Assembly (NCBI RefSeq): GCF_965118635.1
Contig: NZ_CBCPHV010000002.1
Span: 124,001 to 188,000 of the forward strand
Source of the DNA: Empedobacter brevis_A
GTDB lineage: Bacteria > Bacteroidota > Bacteroidia > Flavobacteriales > Weeksellaceae
Reading direction: 5' to 3'
Length of the DNA: 64,000 nucleotides
A program made the position numbers and the translations under genes. Below the pieces are notes generated by a model. It was not told the origin of the DNA and did not search any database. It was given only the letters and a program-made list of their open reading frames with translations. Shown piece by piece: positions 25,467-32,944 of the stretch; the stretch's first letter is position 1, and each line of letters opens with the position of its first letter.

Positions 25467-26931
25467 TTATTTCTTGTTTCAAAATGGAAATTACTTCATC
25501 AATTTCTTCAAAATTTAGATGAGCGAATCCAATACGAATTCCTGTTTGATGCTGTGTTTGATATAAAATTGTTTGTGGAATAAATAAATCATTTTTTGCG
25601 CAATCTTGTTTCAATTTCATCAAATTAATAGGTTGATTAAAATTAATCCAAACTGCTAAACCTCCATTTGGTATGCTGAAATGGATATATTCAGCTAATT
25701 CAGTTTTTAATTTTTGACAAAAATAATCGCAACGTTCACGATATGTTTTTCGATGTTTTTTTAGAATTCTATTAATCTCGCCTTCGCTAATCATTTCACC
25801 TAAAACTTGTTCTATAAAAGGATCAACTTGTTGATCGAGAATAGATAAATGTTTTTTAGCTTCGAGAATTAAATTTTTCGGTGCAACAATAAATCCTATT
25901 CGATAACCAGGAGCTAGATAATGCCCAAATTTTCCCGTATAAATAACCATTCCATTCTGATTTGAATTTGCCAAAGGTAAAATAGGATGATTGTTATAAT
26001 GAAAGTCAAAATCGTAATCGTCTTCCACAATTGCAAAGCCAAATTCTTCCGAAAGTTGTAATAATTCTACTCTTCTTTGAGAACTTAATGTAACGGTTGT
26101 AGGATAATGATGAAGCGGCGTAACATAAACAATTCTAATTGGAAATTGTTCGCACAATTTTCTTAAATCATTTGTATCAATCCCAAATTCATCGGTTTTT
26201 ATTTGTTTAATTTTAGCAAATTGAGTTTGAAATATCATATTGCTTTTATAATAACTTAAACTTGCAACAGCAACAAAATCATTTTGTTTCAATAGAATTT
26301 CAGCAATTAAAAATAGGGAAATTTCGGAACTTCTTGTGACTAAAATATTCTCTTTCGAAATGTGTAAACCTCTTGTTAAATTGAGATAATTGGCTAAATT
26401 TTTCAAAAAATAATCATTCTTAGATTGATTGATTTTCGAAATAGAAGTTTTACGTTTTAAAATAGTTGAATATAATTTTGCAGGAAGTTTTAGTTCTGCC
26501 AAACGATGATCGATTGTGCCATCTGTTAAATATAATCGTTGATTGAAATTCTCGTAAGGATTGTCTAAAAGTATAGATTGCTCAAATTCAAAACCCGTTT
26601 CATTTGGATAAGAATTAATAGAAAATTGATTTGGTACAATTGTTTTCTGAAATTTTTGAGATGCTAAACTTAGCACATAACTTCCTTTATTAGGAATAAT
26701 TTCTATCCATCCTTGCGCTTCAAGTTCTTGAAAACTATTAACAATTGTATTTCGATGAAGCGTTAAAATTTTACTTAATTGTCTAGTTCCTAGTAGTTTT
26801 GTTCCATTAGGTATATAACCAAGTTGTATTGCTTTAGCTAGTTGATTAGCTAATTGGAGATATATTGGCGTATTAGAATTACGATCAATTTCGATAAAAC
26901 TTTTATAAGGTATTTCAGCCGGACTATTCAT
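25450..26931 (-). CDS. MocR/PdxR-type regulator (GntR HTH plus aminotransferase fold)
   Basis: A 493-residue regulator. Residues of about 15-85 form a GntR winged helix (TPIYLQLANQLAKAI, LHRNTIVNSFQELEAQGW); the rest is a class I aminotransferase-like domain that binds PLP in MocR proteins. EDDYDFDF near residue 303 matches the conserved EDDYD. The segment that normally reads like G-S/T-x-S/T-K-x-L is GKFGHYLAP at 333-341, so His337 stands where the Schiff-base lysine is expected. It is divergent from a TonB-dependent receptor gene, its most likely target. Confidence 0.88.
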   Translation of the reverse strand: MNSPAEIPYKSFIEIDRNSNTPIYLQLANQLAKAIQLGYIPNGTKLLGTRQLSKILTLHRNTIVNSFQELEAQGWIEIIPNKGSYVLSLASQKFQKTIVPNQFSINSYPNETGFEFEQSILLDNPYENFNQRLYLTDGTIDHRLAELKLPAKLYSTILKRKTSISKINQSKNDYFLKNLANYLNLTRGLHISKENILVTRSSEISLFLIAEILLKQNDFVAVASLSYYKSNMIFQTQFAKIKQIKTDEFGIDTNDLRKLCEQFPIRIVYVTPLHHYPTTVTLSSQRRVELLQLSEEFGFAIVEDDYDFDFHYNNHPILPLANSNQNGMVIYTGKFGHYLAPGYRIGFIVAPKNLILEAKKHLSILDQQVDPFIEQVLGEMISEGEINRILKKHRKTYRERCDYFCQKLKTELAEYIHFSIPNGGLAVWINFNQPINLMKLKQDCAKNDLFIPQTILYQTQHQTGIRIGFAHLNFEEIDEVISILKQEITKKAE

Positions 26932-26952
26932 TATCTATAAACTGGTATATTA

Positions 26953-26984
26953 CGGTAGGTCGGAAAGATACTACTTTCGTACCG
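26953..26984. promoter_or_regulatory. Imperfect inverted repeat between MocR-type and receptor genes
   Basis: CGGTA...CGGAAAG-ATACTA-CTTTCGTACCG forms an imperfect inverted repeat (right arm complement CGGTACGAAAG). It overlaps TACTTTCG (26972-26979), a one-mismatch -7 box for the receptor gene. Its GC content stands out from the surrounding AT-rich DNA, as expected for a MocR-type operator. Confidence 0.55.
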
Positions 26985-27019
26985 GATTTAACTCCATTTA
27001 TAAAAATAATTAATCAAAA

Positions 27020-28879
27020 ATGAAGAAGTTTACTGTGGTATTGTGTTTATTAGCACAAAGTATTTTTGCACAAAATACGAATGATACCATTGCAATAGGA
27101 GAAGTTTCTATTTTAGATAATCGTTTAAATACACCATTATCTAAAGAAAATAGAAATATATATGTATTAAGCAAATCAGAAATAAACAAATTACCTGCTC
27201 GTTCTTTACAAGATGTATTGCAATATGCATCTGGAATAGATTTGCGCCAACGTGGACCATTTGGTACACAAGCAGATATTTCGATGGATGGAGGTAGTTT
27301 TGAGCAAACGTTGCTTTTATTAAATGGTGTAAAAATTATGGATCATCAAACGGCTCATAATGCGTTAAATCTTCCTATTCCGATTGAAGCTATAGAACGA
27401 ATTGAAGTGGTACGTGGTCCGGCTGCTCGTGTTTATGGAAATAATAGTTTGACAGGAGTTATCAATATCGTAACACGTAAACCTAAGAAAACCGGAGTTT
27501 ATGCGAATACTTATTTTGGTACAAATTTTAAGAAAGATGCTGAAGATACAGGAGATACATACACAAATAGAGGTATGCAACTTGGTGCAAATTTAGCAAA
27601 AGAAACGCATCAACATCAGTTGTATGTAAGTCATGATTATGGAAATGGTTATCGATACAACACAGCTTACGAAAACAATAAATTGTATTATCAAGGTAAT
27701 TTTGAATTTAATGATGCAAATAGTTTAGCAGCTTCGTATGGTTATGTGAAAAATGGTTTTGGAGCAAATGGTTTTTATGCTTCTCCGGGTGATAAAAACT
27801 CAAAAGAAGTAGTAGAAACAACATTGGTTAACATTCAGTCAAAACATAAGCTTTCCGATCGAATTTCATTAGCGCCAAGAGTTAGTTATCGTTATAATTT
27901 TGATGATTATCGTTATTTTAAAAATGATTTGAATAAAGCACGATCTTTACATTATTCAAACTCTATTTCGGGAGAAGTAAATTCTACTTATCAATTAAAT
28001 AAAGGGCAAATTGGAGTAGGAGTTGAATATAGAAATGAACAAATTTCTTCTACAAATATCAAAAATCATACGCGAGATAATGTCGGATTTTATGCGGAAT
28101 ATAAAACAGATATAACGCCAAAATTGAATGTAAATGTAGGAACTTATGTAAATTACAATTCACAATATGGTTGGCAAGCTTTTCCTGGAATTGATGCAAG
28201 TTATGCCGTAAATTCAAACTTGAAATTGATGGTTAATGCAGGTTCAAGTCAGCGTATTCCATCATTTACAGATTTATATTTAGATCAACGTCCTGGAAAT
28301 ATAGGGAATCCAAATGTAGAATCTGAAAAGGCTTTTCAAACTGAAATTGGATTTAAGTACAATAAGAGAAATTGGACATTAAATGGTTACTATTTTTATC
28401 GTTCAATCACAGATTTTATCGATTGGGTACGTTTGACAACCAATGAACCTTGGCAAGCTCAAAATTTTGGAGATTTAAGAACAAACGGATTTAATACCAA
28501 AGTTTCTTACTTGGCAAATCTTTCAGCAAAACAAAGTTTAAAATTTTCTTTAAGCTATTCTTATCTTGATCCAAAGTTCAAAAATGTAGATGATATTTAC
28601 AATTCTAAATATAAAATAGAAAGTTTAAAACATCAGTTAATCAATACAATAGATTATCAAATCGGAAGTACTACTTTAAGTGTGGCGAATCGATACAATA
28701 CGCGTCAATCTTATAAATCATATTGGATTACCGATGCAAGAATTAATCATTCATTCAAGAATAATTTGAGCATTTATTTTGATGCGCAAAATATCTTTAA
28801 CACTTCATATAACGAAGCAGGAGCAATTCCTTTGCCAACAACTTGGATGAGTTTAGGCGTTAAGTTTACTGGATTTTAA
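27020..28879 (+). CDS. TonB-dependent outer-membrane receptor, BtuB-like
   Basis: A 619-residue receptor with signal peptide (MKKFTVVLCLLAQSIFAQ). A plug domain follows, with RSLQDVLQYASGIDLRQRG, GGSFEQTLLLLNGVK and IERIEVVRGPAARVYGNNS; then a 22-strand-type barrel ending in FTGF with a terminal Phe. The compact size, similar to BtuB, points to uptake of a small cofactor or vitamin-like ligand rather than polysaccharide. It lacks an N-terminal carboxypeptidase-like domain. The divergent MocR-type gene suggests a ligand connected to PLP or amino compounds, but this is inference. Confidence 0.9.
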   Translation: MKKFTVVLCLLAQSIFAQNTNDTIAIGEVSILDNRLNTPLSKENRNIYVLSKSEINKLPARSLQDVLQYASGIDLRQRGPFGTQADISMDGGSFEQTLLLLNGVKIMDHQTAHNALNLPIPIEAIERIEVVRGPAARVYGNNSLTGVINIVTRKPKKTGVYANTYFGTNFKKDAEDTGDTYTNRGMQLGANLAKETHQHQLYVSHDYGNGYRYNTAYENNKLYYQGNFEFNDANSLAASYGYVKNGFGANGFYASPGDKNSKEVVETTLVNIQSKHKLSDRISLAPRVSYRYNFDDYRYFKNDLNKARSLHYSNSISGEVNSTYQLNKGQIGVGVEYRNEQISSTNIKNHTRDNVGFYAEYKTDITPKLNVNVGTYVNYNSQYGWQAFPGIDASYAVNSNLKLMVNAGSSQRIPSFTDLYLDQRPGNIGNPNVESEKAFQTEIGFKYNKRNWTLNGYYFYRSITDFIDWVRLTTNEPWQAQNFGDLRTNGFNTKVSYLANLSAKQSLKFSLSYSYLDPKFKNVDDIYNSKYKIESLKHQLINTIDYQIGSTTLSVANRYNTRQSYKSYWITDARINHSFKNNLSIYFDAQNIFNTSYNEAGAIPLPTTWMSLGVKFTGF

Positions 28880-28931
28880 ATGATGACAAACATTTAAAAT
28901 CCCTTTTAATAGTTTATATTATAAATGCGAT

Positions 28932-28965
28932 GAGACAACTTTCTTTTGAAAGTTGTCTCTTTTGA
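28932..28965 (+). terminator. Intrinsic terminator after receptor gene
   Basis: GAGACAACTTTC (28932-28943) pairs with GAAAGTTGTCTC (28948-28959), loop TTTT, then T-rich sequence. Confidence 0.85.
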
Positions 28966-29004
28966 TTCCATAAATTTCTTCCTAACTTTACAAAAATAAT
29001 TAGT

Positions 29005-29991
29005 ATGATTATCATCGATTCGCCATCCCACGATGCTTATTTCAATATAGCTTTAGAAGAATATTTATTGTATCAATATCCAGCAGAAGATATTTTTTTA
29101 TTGTACATCAATGCTCCATCAATTATTATTGGAAAATTCCAAAATACGCTGGCCGAAATTAATTTAGATTATTTAACCGAGAATAATATCAAAGTCGTTC
29201 GCAGAATGTCGGGTGGAGGAGCTGTTTATCACGATTTGGGAAATCTAAATTTTTCTTTCCATACATTATTGGGACAAAACGATTTTATGGATTTTTCGAC
29301 GTTTACAAAACCTGTGATCAATTTATTGAATAAATTAAATGTTCCTGCAAAATTAGAAGGAAGAAACGATTTGTTGGTTGATGGAAAAAAGTTTAGTGGA
29401 AATGCAAAATTGGCTCGAAATGGTAAAATGATTCAACACGGAACGATACTTTTTAATTCTGATATGTCTGTTTTAGAAAATGCTTTAAAGATTAATCCAT
29501 TAAAATATGTAGATAAAGCAATTAAATCTAACCGAGCTCGAGTGATTAATCTGATTGAATATTTTCCAAACGAAATGACAACGGAAGAATTGAAAACTTT
29601 GTTGATTGACGAAATGTTAGCAACAAATGAAGGTTCTAAAATCTATAAATTAACAAACGAAGATTTGGCTGGAGTTGCAAAATTGATTGAAGAAAAATAT
29701 CAAACCTGGGATTGGAATTTCGGATTTTCTCCAAAATATAATTTCAAAAATGCGAAGAAAATTCCTGCAGGTTTTATCGAAGTTCATTTGGATGTTGAGC
29801 GAGGAGGAACAATAGAAAAGGCAAAAATATTTGGTGATTTCTTTGCTTCTGAACCGATTGAAGATTTAGAACATAAACTAATTGGTGTTAAACACAACGA
29901 AGAAGAAATTGCAAACGTTTTAAACGAAGTCGATGTTACAGCTTATTTTGGAAAAGTAAAAACAGAAGAGATTTTAGAATTATTTCGTTAA
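29005..29991 (+). CDS. lplA: Lipoate-protein ligase
   Basis: A 328-residue lipoate ligase that activates free lipoate with ATP and attaches it to lipoyl domains such as that of the E2 encoded at 51311-52570. Family marks are SIIIGKFQNTLAEINLDYL, RRMSGGGAVYHDLGN and NLNFSF, KFSGNAKL with the conserved lysine, and the C-terminal accessory domain (about residues 250-328), which marks the two-domain E. coli-like form. It stands alone after the receptor terminator. Confidence 0.93.
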   Translation: MIIIDSPSHDAYFNIALEEYLLYQYPAEDIFLLYINAPSIIIGKFQNTLAEINLDYLTENNIKVVRRMSGGGAVYHDLGNLNFSFHTLLGQNDFMDFSTFTKPVINLLNKLNVPAKLEGRNDLLVDGKKFSGNAKLARNGKMIQHGTILFNSDMSVLENALKINPLKYVDKAIKSNRARVINLIEYFPNEMTTEELKTLLIDEMLATNEGSKIYKLTNEDLAGVAKLIEEKYQTWDWNFGFSPKYNFKNAKKIPAGFIEVHLDVERGGTIEKAKIFGDFFASEPIEDLEHKLIGVKHNEEEIANVLNEVDVTAYFGKVKTEEILELFR

Positions 29992-30031
29992 GATAATAAA
30001 CGAAATCCATCAATATTCTATTAAGATTAAA

Positions 30032-30550
30032 TCAACTTTTAGTAGAAAGATCAATGATTTTTTCTACTAAAAGTTTCGATTTTGGTAAGTTGGAATGCAT
30101 TCGTTGCGTAACATAATCTTCATATAACTCCACTTTAATGATTTCTACATCTTTCGGAATTTTGTAATATTCTTCCTTCGAATAATTATATCCTTTGACG
30201 TTTGCACTTTCTTTCCCTGGAATATTTAAGATTTCTACGTTATATTTTAATGTCATAGAATTCCCTATTTTTTGTCCTTCTTCTAAATGTATTTTTCTAA
30301 CATTGTATATAGAAAGACCGCCTGAAGAAATATTACCTTGTAATTTTAAAGCAAGATTTTTATTTGATTTGTTTTTTATGAAGATTGCATGTTCCAATCT
30401 TTTTGTATTTGATTTCGGATTATTTTTTCTTGCTTCAGTATTTTGAGAAGTTATTCGTGAAGGAGTTTCAATAATCGTTTCTATTTTTAATTTATTCTGC
30501 GTCGAACAATTGAAAAATGGAAAGAATATAAACAGATAATGCAGTTTCAT
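30032..30550 (-). CDS. Hypothetical lipoprotein
   Basis: A 172-residue protein with a short lipoprotein signal (MKLHYLFIFFPFFNC; Cys at residue 15). The body is beta-rich (NKNLALKLQGNISSGGLSIYNVRKIHLEEGQKIG) and resembles a small immunoglobulin-like surface domain. I recognise no family. It stands alone; the predicted small RNA lies 82 bases upstream on the same strand. Confidence 0.6.
   Translation of the reverse strand: MKLHYLFIFFPFFNCSTQNKLKIETIIETPSRITSQNTEARKNNPKSNTKRLEHAIFIKNKSNKNLALKLQGNISSGGLSIYNVRKIHLEEGQKIGNSMTLKYNVEILNIPGKESANVKGYNYSKEEYYKIPKDVEIIKVELYEDYVTQRMHSNLPKSKLLVEKIIDLSTKS
30036..30073. terminator. Hairpin at the end of lplA / lipoprotein pair
   Basis: CTTTTAGTAGAAA (30036-30048) pairs perfectly with TTTCTACTAAAAG (30061-30073). 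It lies within the last codons of the minus-strand gene and could stop the plus-strand lplA transcript; the T-run is weak. Confidence 0.45.
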
Positions 30551-30631
30551 TTTTAATTTTAAAATTACAGCTTATCAAACTTTCAAATAATAGCCATTTT
30601 TAGCTAATTGATAAGTTAGTAATATGTTCTT

Positions 30632-30667
30632 ATAAAAAAAACAAAGAGCATTTTTGCTCTTTGTTTT
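30632..30667 (-). terminator. Strong intrinsic terminator on the minus strand
   Basis: A 13-bp perfect stem (arms 30638-30650 and 30655-30667, loop of four A/T) is followed on the minus strand by TTTTTTTTATA in total. On the plus strand the tail is weaker, so minus-strand use is favoured. Confidence 0.8.
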
Positions 30668-30743
30668 AATAACCTAACCAACCTATATACTATGAAAAAC
30701 TTGTATAATCTTAAAATTTTATTGTTACGACTAACAATTACAG
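30632..30743 (-). ncRNA. Candidate small RNA with FNR-type box
   Basis: On the minus strand a TAAATTTG box (30754-30747) predicts a start near 30742. The transcript of about 110 bases would hold a 5' hairpin, ATTGTTA-GTCG-TAACAAT (30738-30721), an open region, and a terminator hairpin AAAACAAAGAGCA/TGCTCTTTGTTTT ending in eight U's. No ORF of note lies on this strand. The open region is complementary to a start-like context on the other strand, CCTATATACTATGAAAAAC. An alternative reading is a 21-codon plus-strand ORF at 30692-30757 plus an unrelated terminator for the upstream operon. The gap 30551-30891 holds no other gene; 30791-30891 shows nothing I recognise. Confidence 0.6.
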
Positions 30744-30746
30744 ATG

Positions 30747-30754
30747 CAAATTTA
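30747..30754 (-). promoter_or_regulatory. -7 promoter box of the candidate small RNA
   Basis: TAAATTTG on the minus strand matches TAnnTTTG exactly. No TTG-type -33 element is seen, as expected for an activated promoter. Confidence 0.6.
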
Positions 30755-30776
30755 TAAATAAGAATTTGGTTTTAAA

Positions 30777-30790
30777 TTGATGTAGATCAA
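30777..30790. promoter_or_regulatory. FNR/CRP-type binding site
   Basis: TTGATGTAGATCAA is a perfect TTGAT-N4-ATCAA palindrome, the consensus of FNR-like regulators. Its centre (30783.5) is about 41.5 bases before the predicted small-RNA start at 30742, the classical class II activation position. Confidence 0.6.
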
Positions 30791-30891
30791 TAAATAACAA
30801 TAAAATTATTATTTTTAATGAAACTAAATTATGAGGTTTTGTAGTTAAGATAAAGAATTATTTATTATTAAAGAATTACAAATATCCTTTT

Positions 30892-31488
30892 TCATATTTT
30901 TAATGGTATTAATAGTGATAATATTGAAGTTGAAACGATAATAAATAACACGACAGCAATGAAAGGAAGAACTTGTTTAGTGCTTTTCATATTTGTTACA
31001 GTTTTAAAACCAATGAACAAATAATAAAACATACTGCTTAAGAAAAATAATGAGATAAATGCAACAATTAAAAGGACAATCATTGTTGGAGTTTCTTGTA
31101 AAACTTCGAGATTATTAGATGAAATTCCTTTCAAAACTTTATCTAAATTTTTGTTCACAATCGGAATAAAATTGATAATTAATACCATATAATAAACTAT
31201 TCTCGAGATTAACACAACATTTATAATATCTATAACTCATGTTCTGTTATTGATGATTTTTCCTAAAATGTAAAATAGGAGGATAGCAATTGCTAAATTT
31301 CTCGTATTTTGATACAATAAATCGAGATAAGAATAAGAAATTCCATTTTTCTTAATACTTAAAAAATCAGGGAAAAAAGATTCACTAATTTTGGCAATAT
31401 AAGTGAAAAAGAAATGAGCAAATAGTCCAATAAAAAGCAACGTTTTTTCATCAAAATAAGCAAACGGATTAAGGATTTTTTTTATCAT
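30892..31488 (-). pseudogene. YIP1-like membrane protein interrupted by an in-frame TGA
   Basis: Two short frames, 31488-31237 (83 residues) and 31215-30892 (107 residues), lie in the same frame and are separated by a TGA (31239-31237) plus seven sense codons. Read through, they form one protein of 198 positions with an N-terminal amphipathic segment (LNPFAYFDEKTLLFIGL) and four or five membrane segments, like bacterial YIP1-family proteins. The stop falls after GKIINNRT, where a single C-to-T change of CGA (Arg) would create it. The gene overlaps the PH-domain gene by 20 bases. It may be a recent pseudogene, a sequencing error or two real small proteins. Confidence 0.65.
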
Positions 31489-31951
31489 TTTTTAGTGTAT
31501 TTATTGTGTGAATGAATTCCTCAGGTAAATCGCAACTAATTAAATATTTTGCATTTTCTAGTTCAATAGCAACAAGTTTTGTACGATCTTTTATATTGCA
31601 TTTATAATTATCCATAGATATTCCAATCAATACATAAATGCCACGCGCTCCTATGATCATTAAATTATTTTGAGATTTTCTAGCAATATTTTCTATTTCA
31701 TTTATAGGAATAATTGTCGTCCTAATTTTAGAAATAAGATAAATATTATTCAAATCAACTTTAATTTTATTTAAAGAGAAAAGATAACAACCAATAATTA
31801 GTGGAGTTATAACAGCCCAATATATAATATTAGGAGTTAAATTAGGTTCGTTATAAGACATTGCAAATCCAATCAAAATCAACAGAGAGATTAATAAATA
31901 AGTCGTTGTCTTAAAAAATGACGACATAGAAACTGTAAATTCTTTATTCAT
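31469..31951 (-). CDS. Membrane protein with bacterial PH-like domain
   Basis: A 160-residue protein with two N-terminal membrane segments (about residues 12-58) followed by a compact beta domain (IKVDLNNIYLISKIRTTIIPINEIENI, then KCNIKDRTKLVAIELENAKYLISCD) typical of bacterial PH domains. The function is unknown. It overlaps the DUF2089 gene by 8 bases and the YIP1-like gene by 20, so the three form one tightly coupled operon. Confidence 0.7.
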   Translation of the reverse strand: MNKEFTVSMSSFFKTTTYLLISLLILIGFAMSYNEPNLTPNIIYWAVITPLIIGCYLFSLNKIKVDLNNIYLISKIRTTIIPINEIENIARKSQNNLMIIGARGIYVLIGISMDNYKCNIKDRTKLVAIELENAKYLISCDLPEEFIHTINTLKNDKKNP

Positions 31952-32216
31952 CTGATATTGTATTTATTTTTTTAATCAAATCATCAACTTTATTTCTCAT
32001 GGTTGGATAACTCACTTCAAATTCTTTTGCCATATCCTTTAAACTTCCAGAATTCATAAAAAATTTCATAATAAATGCTTGTTCTTCATTGGTAAGTTTA
32101 AGAAATAAAGGAAGTTTGTAGTTTCCTACAACTTGGGTTTCACAATGGTTGCAAATCAACTTTTCAACAGCTAATTCTTCTGTGCAACTAGGACATATAA
32201 CGGGAAGTTTTTTCAT
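31944..32216 (-). CDS. DUF2089 family protein: zinc ribbon plus HTH
   Basis: A 90-residue protein. The N-terminal half has a zinc ribbon (CPSC near residue 8 and CNHC near residue 22). The C-terminal half is helical and reads FIMKFFMNSGSLKDMAKEFEVSYPTMRNKVDDLIKKI, a helix-turn-helix pattern characteristic of DUF2089. It is probably a transcriptional regulator of the downstream membrane genes, as in similar operons; that is inference. Confidence 0.88.
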   Translation of the reverse strand: MKKLPVICPSCTEELAVEKLICNHCETQVVGNYKLPLFLKLTNEEQAFIMKFFMNSGSLKDMAKEFEVSYPTMRNKVDDLIKKINTISDE

Positions 32217-32313
32217 TGTTTTAAATAAAATTAAAATTACTTTTAATAAAGTTAAATAAAAATTTAATTAATTAAAAATATAAAATCATGTTTTTTAAAT
32301 TTAATTTTATTGA

Positions 32314-32321
32314 TACATTTG
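32314..32321 (+). promoter_or_regulatory. -7 promoter box before lipocalin gene
   Basis: TACATTTG, an exact TAnnTTTG match, lies 20 bases before the ATG at 32341. Confidence 0.65.
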
Positions 32322-32340
32322 TAAATAAAGTTTTAGTAAA

Positions 32341-32883
32341 ATGAATTTTAAGAAATTAGCTCTTGCGGCTTTAGCCTTAGGGACAACAGCATATATTGTT
32401 AAACATAATAAGAAAAATGTAAAATATAAACCAGCCCAAAATTTTGATTTAGAAGAATTTTTAGGGCGTTGGTACGAAATTGCACGCTTAGAGAATAAAC
32501 CTCAAAGAGGGCAAACAAATGTTACGCATCGCTTTAATTTGGATGAAGATAGTGGACAATTGGAAGTGATTGTACGTGGTTATAATCCGAAGAAAAAAGG
32601 GTGGGAGAAAATTGAAGGAATTGCAACACAAGATATAGATAATGTAGGCTTGTTTTCAACCGCGTTTTTACCAATTTTTGCAAAAAAACTATATGTAATA
32701 GATTTTGACAAAGATTACAACAATGCTTTGGTTGCAAGTGAAGATTATAAAAAAATCTGGATATTGTCGCGTAAAAAAGAGATTTCTGATAAGGTAAAAG
32801 AAAGATTTTCTGATTCGTTGATGAAAGTAGGATTTGATCCAAATAAATTAATTTGGCCTTCTCAAGTTCCGATTCTTAAATAA
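32341..32883 (+). CDS. Lipocalin (Blc-like)
   Basis: A 180-residue lipocalin. The signature GRWYEIARLENKPQ near residue 42 and the later LYVIDFDKDYNNALVAS and IWILSRKKEIS match bacterial Blc. Lipocalins bind lipids or other small hydrophobic ligands at the envelope. E. coli Blc is a lipoprotein, but here the N-terminal hydrophobic stretch (ALAALALGTTAYIV) has no lipobox Cys, so it is probably anchored by an uncleaved segment facing the periplasm. Confidence 0.9.
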   Translation: MNFKKLALAALALGTTAYIVKHNKKNVKYKPAQNFDLEEFLGRWYEIARLENKPQRGQTNVTHRFNLDEDSGQLEVIVRGYNPKKKGWEKIEGIATQDIDNVGLFSTAFLPIFAKKLYVIDFDKDYNNALVASEDYKKIWILSRKKEISDKVKERFSDSLMKVGFDPNKLIWPSQVPILK

Positions 32884-32909
32884 AAATATTACTGTTTAAA
32901 TAATACAAA

Positions 32910-32940
32910 AAAACCTCGAGAATTTCTCGAGGTTTTCTGT
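32910..32940. terminator. Terminator between lipocalin and surA-like genes
   Basis: AAAACCTCGAGA (32910-32921) pairs with TCTCGAGGTTTT (32925-32936); it serves both convergent genes. Confidence 0.8.
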
Positions 32941-32944
32941 TTTA

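Noticed and set aside
30692..30757. 21-codon plus-strand ORF starting ATGAAAAAC
   Set aside because: It has no downstream plus-strand gene until 32341, and the terminator and promoter box fit the minus strand better. Kept only as an alternative to the small-RNA reading.
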